From CAWFLT01 sp963816795 (GTDB lineage Bacteria > Acidobacteriota > Vicinamibacteria > Vicinamibacterales > SCN-69-37), in assembly GCA_963816795.1 (NCBI GenBank), contig CAWFLT010000001.1:1-64000 (forward strand): a stretch of 64,000 nucleotides of DNA, in the 5' to 3' direction. This document shows positions 1 to 8,104 of this stretch, piece after piece (positions within the stretch are counted from its first letter, which is position 1; every line of letters begins with the position of its first letter). Made by a program: the position numbers and the translations under genes. Under the pieces are notes generated by a model. It was given only the letters and a program-made list of their open reading frames with translations. It ran no database searches and was not told the origin of the DNA.

Positions 1-1317
1 CCGCACGAGCGCCAGTGAGATGAACGTCACGGTCATCGAGGCCGCAATCAGTCCGAAGTAGGCGCCGTGTCCGTGCTCGAGGACCCAGGCGCCCGCGTAG
101 CCACTGAGAATCGCGCCCGATCGACCGAACGACACTGCGGTGCCGACGCCGGTGGCGCGGACGGCGCTCGGATAAATGTGCGCGGCCAGAGCGTACATCG
201 TCGTCTGCACGCCGTTGATCATCGCGCCAGTGAACGCGAGCATCGCGATGATGGGCGCGATCGGCGCAGTCACCGCGATGGTCTGGGTGCTGAGACCCAG
301 AGCGCCAAGGATGGCCAGAGCCGTCATTGTCAGCATCGCCACGCGTGAGCCGACGCGGGCGATGGCCCACCCTCCGCACAGGGCGCCAGCGACCCCGCCG
401 AGATTGAAGGCCGTGATACCGGTGTTGGCCGTGGACGTGTCGAAGCCGGCAGCGGTGAGCAACGACGTCAGCCAACTGAACCCGAGGTACACCGCGAGCA
501 GGCACGAAAAGAACGCGCCCCACAGCGGAACCGTGTCGCGGCGGAACGCCGGGGTAAACAGCTCGCCGAGCGAGACCTTGCGGACCGCGCGCTCAGTCGT
601 GTCGGCGAAGGCAGCCGTCTCCGGGACGTCGTGTCCCATGCGACGGAGCGTCGCCCGAAGCTCAGGCCATCGGTGCGGATGACGCGCCAGGAACCGGGGC
701 GACTCGGGAAGCAGCCGTACCAGCAGCGCCGCCGCGACGATGGGCACGACGCCACCGATGACGAAGAGCGTACGCCAGCCGAGCGACGGCAGCAGCCGGA
801 TGCCCAGCAGGCCGGCCAGCGTGGCGCCGAGCGGAACGCAGACGATCGTCACCGTCACCGCGATCGGACGTTGGCGGACGGGCACGAACTCAGCAGCCAG
901 CGCCGCAGCGTTCGGCATTGCCCCGCCGAGACCGATGCCGGCAAGCAGTCGCAGGATCCCGAGCTCCACTGGTGAGCGGGCCAGGACCGACACGGCGGTC
1001 ATGACGCCGAACAGGACGACGCTCCCGAGCAGCGCGGCACGGCGCCCAATTCGATCGCCGGCCAGCCCGGCGATCGCGCCGCCCACCATCATTCCCGCGT
1101 AGCCGTACGAGACCACTGATGCGAAGGCGCGGCGCGGAACGCCCCACTCGCCCATCAGCGTGGGAATGACGATGCCGAGCAGCTGATTGTCGACGCCGTC
1201 AAAAACGACCATCAGCGCCACGAGAAACACGAGCCATCGCTGATAGCCCGACCAGCGGCCGGCGTCGATCAGCCGTCCAATCTCGAGCGGCGCCGCGCCG
1301 CGCAGGTCAGCCGGCAT
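1..1317 (-). CDS. MFS transporter, aromatic-acid:H+ symporter-like (3' end outside window)
   Basis: Twelve-helix major facilitator protein, seen from its start to about helix 12; the reading frame stays open to base 1, giving 439 codons. The N-terminus has a short hydrophilic stretch and then hydrophobic helices. A motif-A like GDRIGRR follows helix 2, and an ESPRFL box follows helix 6, as in the AAHS/sugar-porter groups that carry benzoate-type acids. The start ATG lies at 1315-1317. It is divergent from a tannase-family esterase, so import of the aromatic acid released by that enzyme is a reasonable inference. The substrate is not proven; a second MFS of the same type lies at 55.4 kb. Confidence 0.8.
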   Translation of the reverse strand, partial: MPADLRGAAPLEIGRLIDAGRWSGYQRWLVFLVALMVVFDGVDNQLLGIVIPTLMGEWGVPRRAFASVVSYGYAGMMVGGAIAGLAGDRIGRRAALLGSVVLFGVMTAVSVLARSPVELGILRLLAGIGLGGAMPNAAALAAEFVPVRQRPIAVTVTIVCVPLGATLAGLLGIRLLPSLGWRTLFVIGGVVPIVAAALLVRLLPESPRFLARHPHRWPELRATLRRMGHDVPETAAFADTTERAVRKVSLGELFTPAFRRDTVPLWGAFFSCLLAVYLGFSWLTSLLTAAGFDTSTANTGITAFNLGGVAGALCGGWAIARVGSRVAMLTMTALAILGALGLSTQTIAVTAPIAPIIAMLAFTGAMINGVQTTMYALAAHIYPSAVRATGVGTAVSFGRSGAILSGYAGAWVLEHGHGAYFGLIAASMTVTFISLALVR

Positions 1318-1539
1318 AGTTCTCCGCAAGGCTGGTCATCGCCGCGGTCGAGCTCGGCCCGGCGCCCACGATGCCGACCTGCGTCCGCGTCGTCGTCATT
1401 GTCATTGTCAGCCGTGAGCGGCTGCGCGTTCGATCTGGATGGCAGCGAGCATGGCCGCCGATTATGGCACGCGTCGCAAATTGTCGATTGACGCACGCCG
1501 CGACTACTCATAGGCTCACTTCGATTCCCCGGAGCCTGC
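1318..1539. promoter_or_regulatory. Divergent intergenic region with a possible plus-strand promoter
   Basis: This 222-base spacer separates the divergent MFS and esterase genes. On the plus strand a TTGACG at 1488-1493 and a TAGGCT at 1511-1516 are 17 bases apart, a weak sigma70-type match placed about 25 bases before the esterase start. A purine-rich CCGGAG precedes the esterase ATG. No convincing operator was seen. Confidence 0.3.
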
Positions 1540-3138
1540 ATGCCTGCATCGCGCACTTCTACGCGCGCCGCCATTCGGCGCCTGGCCGCGACGATTTATG
1601 CCGTCGCGCTGATTGTTGCGGCGTCGGTCGTCCTCGATGGCCAGCGCGGAACCGGCCCGCCGCCGCCGAGACCGAAACCGCTGATCGCAAGCGCTGCACC
1701 GGCGCGCTCGTGCGAGAGCCTGCGCGAACTGACATTGACCGACACGACGATCGAGGCGGCCTCCGCCGATGCCGGAACGGAGCAGGTACCGGCCTCCTGT
1801 CGCGTGACCGCCATCGTCGCGCATCCTTCCACACGCGATCGCATTCGCATCTGGATCGCGCTTCCGATGACCGATTGGAACGGTCGCTTCCAGGGCGTAG
1901 GGGGCGGCGGCTTCTCGGGCGGTAATCCCAACGCCGTCGCTCAACCGCTGCGCGCGGGGTACGCTGCCGGCTCGACGGATACGGGCCACGAAGGTGGCAG
2001 CGGCAGCTTCGCTCTCGACGCCAACGGGCGGCTCGATTGGGAAGCGATTCGCGACAACGCGTACGCGGGCATTCATGAAATGACCGTCGTCGGCAAAGCA
2101 CTCACTGCCGCCTTCTATGGCACGCCTCCGCGGCGGGCTTACTTCAATGGGTGTTCGACCGGCGGGCGGCAGGGCCTCAGCGAGGCGCAGCGGTATCCGG
2201 CTGACTACGACGGTGTCCTCGCAGGCGCGCCGGCCGTGAACTGGACGAAGCTGCACGTCGCGCAGATGTGGGGTTCGCTCATGATGCTCGAGACGAACAC
2301 CGTCGTGCCGTCCTGCAAGTTTGCGGCGGCGACGACGGCAGCGGTCGCGGCGTGCGATGGGCTCGATGGTGTCAAGGACGGCGTCCTCGAGAATCCGCGT
2401 GCCTGTACGTTCGATCCCAAAGTGCTCGTGGGCACGACGCCGGGCGACTGCGGCGCGATCACCGAAGCGGACGCGAAAGTGATCCGCGCGATCTGGGAAG
2501 GGCCGCGGCGGCGCGACGGATCGGTCCTCTGGCACGGGCTCGAGCGCGGCGCCGACTTCTCGGGGTTGAGCGGCACGGCTGGGACGCCGCTGGCACCGCG
2601 TCCAAACGGCATCACGCTCGAGTGGTGGCGCTATTTTCTCACCCAGGATCCTCAGTGGAACTGGACGAGTCTCACGCGCGCCAGCTACGAGCGGTACTGG
2701 GATCAGTCTGTCGAACAGTTCGGCGCGGTGTTCGCCACCGACAATCCCGACCTCACCGCGTTCAAGGCCCGCGGCGGCAGGATCATCATGTGGCACGGGT
2801 GGTCCGATCAGCTGATCTACCCGGGCGGATCGATCGACTACTTCACGCGGGTGCAGACGGCCATGGGCGGCGCGGCGAAGACGTCGGAGTTCCTGCGGTT
2901 CTTCCTCGCCCCAGGGGTCGCGCACTGTGCCGGCGGGCCTGGGCCGGCGCCCAGCGGACAGTTCGAAGCGCTGGTGCGCTGGGTCGAGGAAGGCAAAGCA
3001 CCGGAGACGCTCGACGCCGTCCGCCGCGATCCGTCAGGCGCCGTCGTGCGATCGCGACCGCTGTGCCAGTACCCGAAGACCGCCAACTACAAGGGACGCG
3101 GAAGTACGGACGCTGCCGAGAACTTCGACTGCCGGTAG
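1540..3138 (+). CDS. Tannase/feruloyl esterase family protein
   Basis: Secreted serine esterase of 532 residues that would hydrolyse esters of plant phenolic acids such as gallate or ferulate. Residues 10-35 form a signal peptide or anchor. The nucleophile is Ser206 in a CSTGGRQG box whose preceding Cys is typical of the family. Asp423 (HGWSDQLIYP) and His462 (VAHCAGG) complete the triad, and the Cys after the His is the usual partner of Cys205 in the disulfide that ties the triad together. The length is normal for the family. It is divergent from a possible aromatic-acid importer. The exact ester cannot be read from sequence; aromatic or polyketide esterases share this fold. Confidence 0.88.
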   Translation: MPASRTSTRAAIRRLAATIYAVALIVAASVVLDGQRGTGPPPPRPKPLIASAAPARSCESLRELTLTDTTIEAASADAGTEQVPASCRVTAIVAHPSTRDRIRIWIALPMTDWNGRFQGVGGGGFSGGNPNAVAQPLRAGYAAGSTDTGHEGGSGSFALDANGRLDWEAIRDNAYAGIHEMTVVGKALTAAFYGTPPRRAYFNGCSTGGRQGLSEAQRYPADYDGVLAGAPAVNWTKLHVAQMWGSLMMLETNTVVPSCKFAAATTAAVAACDGLDGVKDGVLENPRACTFDPKVLVGTTPGDCGAITEADAKVIRAIWEGPRRRDGSVLWHGLERGADFSGLSGTAGTPLAPRPNGITLEWWRYFLTQDPQWNWTSLTRASYERYWDQSVEQFGAVFATDNPDLTAFKARGGRIIMWHGWSDQLIYPGGSIDYFTRVQTAMGGAAKTSEFLRFFLAPGVAHCAGGPGPAPSGQFEALVRWVEEGKAPETLDAVRRDPSGAVVRSRPLCQYPKTANYKGRGSTDAAENFDCR

Positions 3139-3149
3139 TGGACGCTCTA

Positions 3150-3580
3150 AACTTACAGGCGCGGGGCCCCACCCCCGCGCCTCGGGCCCGCGCCTCAAAG
3201 CGGCGCGGGGCGTCAACTTTCTTACTGGCGTGGGGCCCCACCCCCGCGCCTCGGGCCCGCGCCTCAAAGCGGCGCGGGGCGTCAACTTTCTTACTGGCGT
3301 GGGGCCCCACCCCCGCGCCTCGGGCCCGCGCCTCAAAGCGGCGCGGGGCGTCAACGTTCTTACTGGCGTGGGGCCCCACCCCCACGCCTCGAGCCCGCGC
3401 CTCAGGCGGCGCGGGGCGTCAGCTTTCTTACTGGCGTGGGGCCCCACCCCCGCGCCTCGGGGCCGCGCCTCAAGGCGGCGCGGGGCGTCAACTTTCTTAC
3501 TGGCGTGGGGCCCCACCCCCACGCCTCGGGCCCGCGCCTCAAGCGGCGCGGGGCGTCAACTTTGTTCTTCTCCGTGCCCC
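3150..3580. repeat. Six-copy 69-bp GC-rich tandem array
   Basis: The core GGGGCCCCACCCCC begins at 3163, 3232, 3301, 3370, 3438 and 3507, so the period is 68-69 bp with few differences between copies. Each core lies in a stem made by GCGTGGGG and CCCCACGC (or CCCCGCGC), followed by a second GC-rich inverted segment and a TTTCTTACTGGCG joint. The array sits between the 3' ends of the convergent esterase and sodA genes. A CTTCTCCGTG-type motif, found beside other copies of this family, follows at 3570-3600. All frames are open through it, which creates spurious ORFs. Confidence 0.95.
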
Positions 3581-3609
3581 TCTAGCTCTTCTCCGCTGCC
3601 GGCTCGTTT

Positions 3610-4209
3610 TTATCCGAGCCTCCGGTTTACCTCGTCCCAGTTGATGACGTTCCACCAGGCCGCGAGGTAGTCGGGCCGGCGATTCTGGTAGTGCAGGTAG
3701 TAGGCGTGCTCCCAGACGTCGATACCGAAGATGGGCTTCTTGCCTTCCATCATCGGATTGTCCTGGTTCGGTGTGCTCTCGACGGAGAGCTTGCCTGCTG
3801 ACTCGACGAGCCACACCCAGCCGCTGCCAAAGCGGCCGACGCCGCCCTTGTTCATCTGATCTTTGAACGCCTCGAAGGACCCGAAGGCGCTGCTGATCGC
3901 GGAGGCAATCGCGCCGGTCGGCGCGCCGCCCTTGCCGGCCCCCATGATCTGCCAGAACATCGTGTGATTCACATGGCCGCCGCCGTTGTTTCGAACGGCG
4001 ACGCGAACATCTTCCGGCACGGCCGACAGGTTCTTGATCAGATCCTCGGTGCTCTTCCCCTGCAGCGAGGCATGCTTCTCGACCGCAGCGTTGAGGTTGT
4101 TCACGTACGCGGCGTGGTGCTTGCCGTGATGAATCTCCATCGTCTTCGCGTCGATGTGCGGCTCGAGCGCGGCGAACTCGTACGGCAGTGGTGGCAACTG
4201 ATGCGGCAT
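3610..4209 (-). CDS. sodA: Superoxide dismutase, Mn/Fe family
   Basis: Cytoplasmic enzyme of 199 residues that dismutates superoxide. From the chosen start the metal ligands are His27 (MEIHH), His82 (HVNHTMFW), Asp164 and His168 (DVWEHAYYL). The outer-sphere Gln lies in the C-terminal half (NQDNP), which favours manganese over iron. The start at 4209 is preceded by AGGAG at a good distance; an upstream in-frame ATG at 4227 lacks such a site. It follows nadA by about 24 bases on the same strand, so the two are probably one operon. NadA carries an oxygen-labile Fe-S cluster, so pairing it with SOD makes physiological sense. Confidence 0.95.
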   Translation of the reverse strand: MPHQLPPLPYEFAALEPHIDAKTMEIHHGKHHAAYVNNLNAAVEKHASLQGKSTEDLIKNLSAVPEDVRVAVRNNGGGHVNHTMFWQIMGAGKGGAPTGAIASAISSAFGSFEAFKDQMNKGGVGRFGSGWVWLVESAGKLSVESTPNQDNPMMEGKKPIFGIDVWEHAYYLHYQNRRPDYLAAWWNVINWDEVNRRLG

Positions 4210-4233
4210 GGCAGGTGACTCCTGCATCCAGTT

Positions 4234-5367
4234 TTATGCCATCGCGAGCATTCTGTCGAGCGCGACTTTCGCCCATCGCTTCGTCGGGTCGGGTACGACG
4301 ATGCGGTTGTGGACCTCGCCGTCGACAAGGCCGTCGAGCGCCCAGAGCAGATGGTTGGGCGAGATTCGGAACATCGTCGAGCAGAGGCAGCCCATCGTGT
4401 CGAGCGTCGTCACGGTACGCGCCGGCGCGACGTCGTGCGCGAGCCGGTTGACGAGATGGATCTCGGTCCCGACGGCCCAGACGGATCCTTCCGGGCTGTT
4501 GGTGATCGTCTTGATGATGTACTCGGTCGAGCCGCAATCGTCGGCCGCCTGCACGACGTCGAACGTGCACTCCGGGTGGACGATGACCTTGCCGCCAGGG
4601 TACCTGGCCCTGAACTGCTCAATGTGCTTCACGCTGAATCGCGTGTGCACGCTGCAGTGCCCCTTCCACAAGATGAGTCGTGCGCGGCGAATCTCGTCGC
4701 GCGTCAGGCCGCCGTACGGCAGATCCGGATCCCAGATGGCCATGTCGCTGAGTGGAGTGCCCATCCGGAACGCGGTGTTCCGGCCGAGGTGCTGGTCGGG
4801 CAGCATCAGCAGCTTCTCGCCCTGCTCCCAGGCCCACCGCATCGTCTTCGCCGCGTTGCTGGACGTGCAGACGATGCCCTGGTGTTCGCCGACAAAGCCT
4901 TTGATCGCGGCGGTGGAGTTGATGTAGGTCACCGGGATCACGCTGCGGGCGCCGAGGTCGTCGAGCTCCTGCCAGCAGACTTCGAGCTGATCGATCGCGG
5001 CCATGTCGGCCATCGAGCAGCCGGCGGCGAGATCGGGGAGGACGACCTGCTGGTGCGGCGCGCCGAGGATGTTCGTGCTCTCGGCCATGAAGTGCACGCC
5101 GCAGAAGACGACGTAGTCGGCGTCGTGTTGCGCGGCGGCGTACTGGGCCAGCTTCAGCGAATCGCCGGTGTAGTCGGCGAACTTGAACACTTCGTCGCGC
5201 TGGTAGTGGTGACCGAGGATGACCAGACGGTCGCCGAGCGCGGCTTTGGCGGCCGCGATGCGGACGTCCATCTCCTCGTCCGGCAGCCGCAGGTACGATT
5301 CCGGCAGCGCCTGACGCTCGCTGAGCCGCGTCTTTTCGTAGTCGGTGAGGACCTGTACGTTAGTCAT
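4234..5367 (-). CDS. nadA: Quinolinate synthase A
   Basis: NAD biosynthesis enzyme that condenses iminoaspartate with dihydroxyacetone phosphate to quinolinate using a [4Fe-4S] cluster. The 377-residue protein has the family boxes LGHHYQRDE near the N-terminus, and candidate cluster cysteines in FCGVHFMAE, CTSSNA and CLCSTMFRI. The start at 5367 (MTNVQVLTDYEK) follows GGAGGTGA at good spacing. The frame is open 44 codons further upstream, but that part is not protein-like and overlaps a palindrome. No nadB or nadC is nearby. It is the first gene of a probable nadA-sodA operon. Confidence 0.95.
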   Translation of the reverse strand: MTNVQVLTDYEKTRLSERQALPESYLRLPDEEMDVRIAAAKAALGDRLVILGHHYQRDEVFKFADYTGDSLKLAQYAAAQHDADYVVFCGVHFMAESTNILGAPHQQVVLPDLAAGCSMADMAAIDQLEVCWQELDDLGARSVIPVTYINSTAAIKGFVGEHQGIVCTSSNAAKTMRWAWEQGEKLLMLPDQHLGRNTAFRMGTPLSDMAIWDPDLPYGGLTRDEIRRARLILWKGHCSVHTRFSVKHIEQFRARYPGGKVIVHPECTFDVVQAADDCGSTEYIIKTITNSPEGSVWAVGTEIHLVNRLAHDVAPARTVTTLDTMGCLCSTMFRISPNHLLWALDGLVDGEVHNRIVVPDPTKRWAKVALDRMLAMA

Positions 5368-5388
5368 CGCTGACGTCTCACCTCCGGA

Positions 5389-5410
5389 GATTGTGAAATT
5401 AATCACAATC
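5389..5410. promoter_or_regulatory. Palindromic operator candidate upstream of nadA (CRP/FNR-like)
   Basis: A perfect inverted repeat with arms GATTGTGA and TCACAATC separated by six A/T bases lies three bases upstream of the nadA Shine-Dalgarno site. The inner TGTGA-N6-TCACA matches the classical CRP consensus and is unusually AT-rich for this genome. A CRP/FNR-family regulator or another dyad-binding NAD regulator could bind here. Which protein binds cannot be told from the site. Confidence 0.55.
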
Positions 5411-5504
5411 TCTAGACGTGAAAAAAGCCAACTCCCGTTGGGACCCCTTCGGCCCCCGGCTATCGCCGGTGTCGGAAACTGACCCCTCAAGTCTAGCACT
5501 TTAC

Positions 5505-5983
5505 TTAACCCGCGTGGGGCCCCACCCCCACGCTTCGGACGCTTCGGGCCTCGCTGCGCTCGACCCTTGCGGTATCACTCCGGGGCCCCACCCCCACGCT
5601 TCGGAGGCTCACCGCGCTCGCTACGCTCGCGGGTTCGCCGTACAGCCGTCTTCTGCTTACCGCGAAGGCACGAGCGTAGCGAGCGCCCTGAGCGTTCCGA
5701 AGCGTCCGGGGAAGAGCGAGGCCACGGAGAAGAGCTGGAGCGCACGGAGAAGAGCCCAAGACTCCGCGAGGAAGCGAGCGTAGCGAGCGCCCGAGCGTCC
5801 GAAGCGGGGCTGGCCCGCGCGGCACCGCGAAGGCGCGAGCGTAGCGAGCGCCCTGAGCGTCCGGAAGCGCGGGGGTGGGGCTCCACGCGTGGATACCGCG
5901 AAGGCGCGAGCGTAGCGAGCGCCCGAGCGTCCGGAGCGGGGGTGGGGCCCCGCGCGGAGCGAACGAGCGACCGACGGCGCGCG
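5505..5983. repeat. Composite GC-rich intergenic repeat region
   Basis: A 479-base gap between nadA and mqnE without a credible gene. It holds copies of the GGGGCCCCACCCCCACGC element at about 5513 and 5582, and inverted copies at about 5868 and 5937. Between them lie several copies of a GCGAGCGTAGCGAGCGCC module and two copies of the CACGGAGAAGA module near 5718 and 5742. The ORFs through it in all frames are low-complexity and not coding. Confidence 0.85.
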
Positions 5984-7045
5984 CTAAACAACGTTGTACA
6001 GCGTGTCTCGTTCAACCGGCTCGCGGCCGGCGGCGCGGATGAGGCGCTGGATGTCGCCGGTCGTGAGCGTCTCGGGCGTTCGCGATCCCGCCATGTGGTA
6101 GATCTTCTCTTCCTGCACGGTCCCGTCCAGATCGTCGGCGCCGTACCACAGCGCGAGTTGCGCCACGTCCACGCCGGTCGCGATCCAGAACGCTTTCACG
6201 TGCGGGATGTTGTCGAGCATCAGGCGCGCCACGGCGTGCACGCGCAGCGTATCGGTCGCCGACGGCGCCGGCAGCTTGCGCATCTGATTGTTGTCGGGAT
6301 GGAACGCGAGCGGGATGAAGGCCTGGAAGCCGCCGGTCTCGTCCTGCAGCGCCCGCGCCCGCAGCATGTGGTCGACCCGCTCCTCCATCGTCTCGATGTG
6401 CCCGTACAGCATCGTCACATTCGAACGCAGCCCGAGCCGGTGAGCGATCCGGTGGACGGACAGATAGCGATCCGCGTCGGCCTTGTCGTGACAGATTTTG
6501 CGCCGCACGCGTTCGGCAAAGATCTCCGCCCCGCCGCCCGGCAACGAGTCGAGGCCGGCGGCCATGAGCGCGCGCAGTACCGCCTCGTCGGTCATGCCGT
6601 AGGTGTCGGCGAAGAACGCGATCTCGACCGCCGTGAAGCACTTCAAGTGCACGTCGGGGCGGATCTGCTTCAGGCCCTTCAGCATGTCCACGTAGTAATC
6701 GAACGGCAGGTCCGGATGGAGACCGTTGACGATGTGGACTTCGGTCAGGGGTTGATGTGCGCGCTGGCGAAGCTTGGCGAACACCTGTTCGAGCGAGAGC
6801 GTGTAGGCCTCGGGAGCGCCCGGCTTGAGCCGCGCGAACGAGCAGAAGAGGCAACTGGCCTCGCAGACGTTCGTCGCCTCGAGCCTGAGGTTGAAGTTGT
6901 AGAACGTCCTCGCGCCGTGGCGCTTCTCGCGCTCGCGATTGGCCAGGCGTCCGATCGCGTGCAGATCGGGATGCTCGAACAATCGCACGCCGTCATCGAG
7001 CGTGAGGCGCTCGCCGGATTCGAGCTTGTGATCAGAGATCGACAT
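5984..7045 (-). CDS. mqnE: Aminofutalosine synthase
   Basis: Radical SAM enzyme of the futalosine menaquinone route, joining SAM-derived adenosyl radical to the chorismate-derived enolpyruvyl benzoate. In the 353-residue protein the cluster cysteines are Cys61, Cys65 and Cys68 (CEASCLFC). The MqnE-type box VHIVNGLHPDLPFDYY follows, then the GGGAEIF region and a C-terminal substrate domain. Length and motifs fit MqnE rather than MqnC. The partner genes mqnD (14.3 kb) and ubiE/menG (42.7 kb) lie elsewhere in the window. It follows yjbQ on the same strand, separated by a hairpin that may attenuate transcription. Confidence 0.93.
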   Translation of the reverse strand: MSISDHKLESGERLTLDDGVRLFEHPDLHAIGRLANREREKRHGARTFYNFNLRLEATNVCEASCLFCSFARLKPGAPEAYTLSLEQVFAKLRQRAHQPLTEVHIVNGLHPDLPFDYYVDMLKGLKQIRPDVHLKCFTAVEIAFFADTYGMTDEAVLRALMAAGLDSLPGGGAEIFAERVRRKICHDKADADRYLSVHRIAHRLGLRSNVTMLYGHIETMEERVDHMLRARALQDETGGFQAFIPLAFHPDNNQMRKLPAPSATDTLRVHAVARLMLDNIPHVKAFWIATGVDVAQLALWYGADDLDGTVQEEKIYHMAGSRTPETLTTGDIQRLIRAAGREPVERDTLYNVV

Positions 7046-7112
7046 CGAACCGACGTTGATCTTTGGACGTGAAGGGAATGAAGAAAGTGAAGCACATGAA
7101 GAGCCCGGCGTC

Positions 7113-7192
7113 GGGCGGGCGTAGCCCGCCCGCGGCCCAGACGTGACTGAACCATCCAGGTGTTAAGGGCGTCAGTTCAGTCACGTCTGGCC
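7113..7192. repeat. Two adjacent hairpins between yjbQ and mqnE
   Basis: A GC-only hairpin (GGGCGGGC, loop GTA, GCCCGCCC) at about 7113-7131 is followed by a long inverted repeat at 7134-7192, whose arms of about 18 bases read CAGACGTGACTGAAC and its complement around a 22-base loop. The yjbQ stop codon falls in the right arm. It may act as a terminator or attenuator, or be another member of the hairpin repeat families seen across the window. Confidence 0.75.
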
Positions 7193-7806
7193 TGCGTCCG
7201 CATCCGGCGCCGGGCGTTTCCAGCCGGACCTTCAGCCGCTTCATTGCCTTCATGTCTATGAGACAGGCTGCGTTTTTTCTGCGCTTGCAAGTGCCCAGTG
7301 CCTGCACTAGCCACGCCCATCACTGACACGCGCAGCGTGCGCGACCGCGGGCCGTCGAGCTCGGCCATCAGGATGCGTTGCCACTGGCCGAGCACGACTT
7401 CGCCGCCGCTCACCTGCAGCGAGAGGCTGTGGCCGAGGACGATCGCGCGCAGATGCGAATCGGCGTTCTCGCGATCGCAATCGGAGTACGCCGGATCGTT
7501 ATGGCGCCAGGGTGCTCGACGATCGACGACGGTTTCGAGAAACGCGCGGATGTCGGCGATCAGCGCCGTCTGGTTTTCGTTGATGAACACGCCGCACGTC
7601 GTGTGCATCGAGAAGACGTTGACGATGCCTTCGCGAATGCCGAGGCGGCTGACGAGCGCCATCACCTGTGCGGTGAGATCGAAAATCTCGACGCGCTCTT
7701 CGGTGTCGATGGTGATCGTCTCGGCGTGAATCTTGAGTGCGCCGGAGATCGATGGCGTGTCCGCGACGGGCTGTTCCCGCACGGTGACGGTCGATCGCTT
7801 GCTCAT
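7177..7806 (-). CDS. yjbQ: YjbQ/UPF0047 family protein
   Basis: Small cytoplasmic protein of the YjbQ (UPF0047) family, which has been linked to weak thiamine-phosphate synthase activity but whose true role is unsettled. The core, about residues 20-165, carries the family boxes FSMHTTCGVFINENQ, NADSHLRAIVLG and GEVVLGQWQRI. Family members are usually about 140 residues. Here the frame runs on for about 40 extra, basic, low-complexity residues into the following hairpin repeat, so the tail is probably acquired. The start is the ATG at 7806, divergent from the cobalamin riboswitch. Confidence 0.85.
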   Translation of the reverse strand: MSKRSTVTVREQPVADTPSISGALKIHAETITIDTEERVEIFDLTAQVMALVSRLGIREGIVNVFSMHTTCGVFINENQTALIADIRAFLETVVDRRAPWRHNDPAYSDCDRENADSHLRAIVLGHSLSLQVSGGEVVLGQWQRILMAELDGPRSRTLRVSVMGVASAGTGHLQAQKKRSLSHRHEGNEAAEGPAGNARRRMRTQARRD

Positions 7807-7843
7807 TCGTCTGCCTCGCTCGGCAAGTTACAACATTTTGACA

Positions 7844-7852
7844 TGCTATACT
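7844..7852 (+). promoter_or_regulatory. Extended -10 promoter before the cobalamin riboswitch
   Basis: TG-C-TATACT at 7844-7852 is a good extended -10 element in an AT-richer pocket directly before the riboswitch aptamer. It predicts a transcript start near 7859. A TTGACA upstream is only three bases from it and so cannot serve as the -35 of the same promoter. Confidence 0.45.
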
Positions 7853-7857
7853 CCGAG

Positions 7858-8045
7858 CCGACAACCGACTCGCCCGGCGGCCACTGGGAAGTGGGTGCAA
7901 ATCCCACACGGTGCCGCCACTGTCAGCGGGGAGCCGGCGTTCATTTGCCGATCATCGATCGGCCGCCACTGTGCAACCGCACGGGAAGGCGCGAACGTCG
8001 GCAACGATCCGCAAGTCAGGATACCTGGTCACCGGGCCCGTCCTT
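7858..8045 (+). promoter_or_regulatory. Cobalamin (B12) riboswitch aptamer
   Basis: The conserved parts of the cobalamin aptamer are present in order: GGGAAGTGGGTGCAAATCC near 7886, the B12-box-like GCCGCCACTGT at about 7912, a second CCGCCACTGTGCAACC segment with GGGAAGGC near 7961-7990, and AAGTCAGGATACCTG at 8013-8027. It lies on the plus strand directly before a TonB-dependent receptor and B12 transporter genes, so high adenosylcobalamin should repress them. It is the strongest reason to call the downstream genes B12 uptake genes. Confidence 0.95.
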
Positions 8046-8049
8046 CCTG

Positions 8050-8072
8050 CTGCGCTGAATGTCTCAGCGCAG
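8050..8072 (+). terminator. Riboswitch expression-platform hairpin
   Basis: Perfect nine-base stem CTGCGCTGA/TCAGCGCAG with a five-base loop, followed by TTT, 23 bases after the riboswitch core and 32 bases before the receptor start. The U tract is short, so it could work as a weak terminator or by trapping the leader before translation. Confidence 0.6.
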
Positions 8073-8104
8073 TTTCGGCGCGTCACACGCCGGTGGGGGT
8101 TCGA

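Noticed and set aside
3150..3580. Long repetitive ORFs in several frames, with GVGPHPHASGPRLK-type protein repeats
   Set aside because: They are translations of the 69-bp DNA repeat, open on both strands in several frames, and the same words recur in other spacers; they are not genes.
3150..3580. CRISPR array
   Set aside because: Units are contiguous with no unique spacers, the period is all repeat, and no cas genes are present.
7838..7852. TTGACA as -35 of the riboswitch promoter
   Set aside because: It is only three bases from TATACT; an extended -10 is a better reading.
7733..8104. N-terminal extension of the TonB receptor
   Set aside because: It would translate the cobalamin riboswitch and its hairpin; a signal peptide begins right at the 8105 start.
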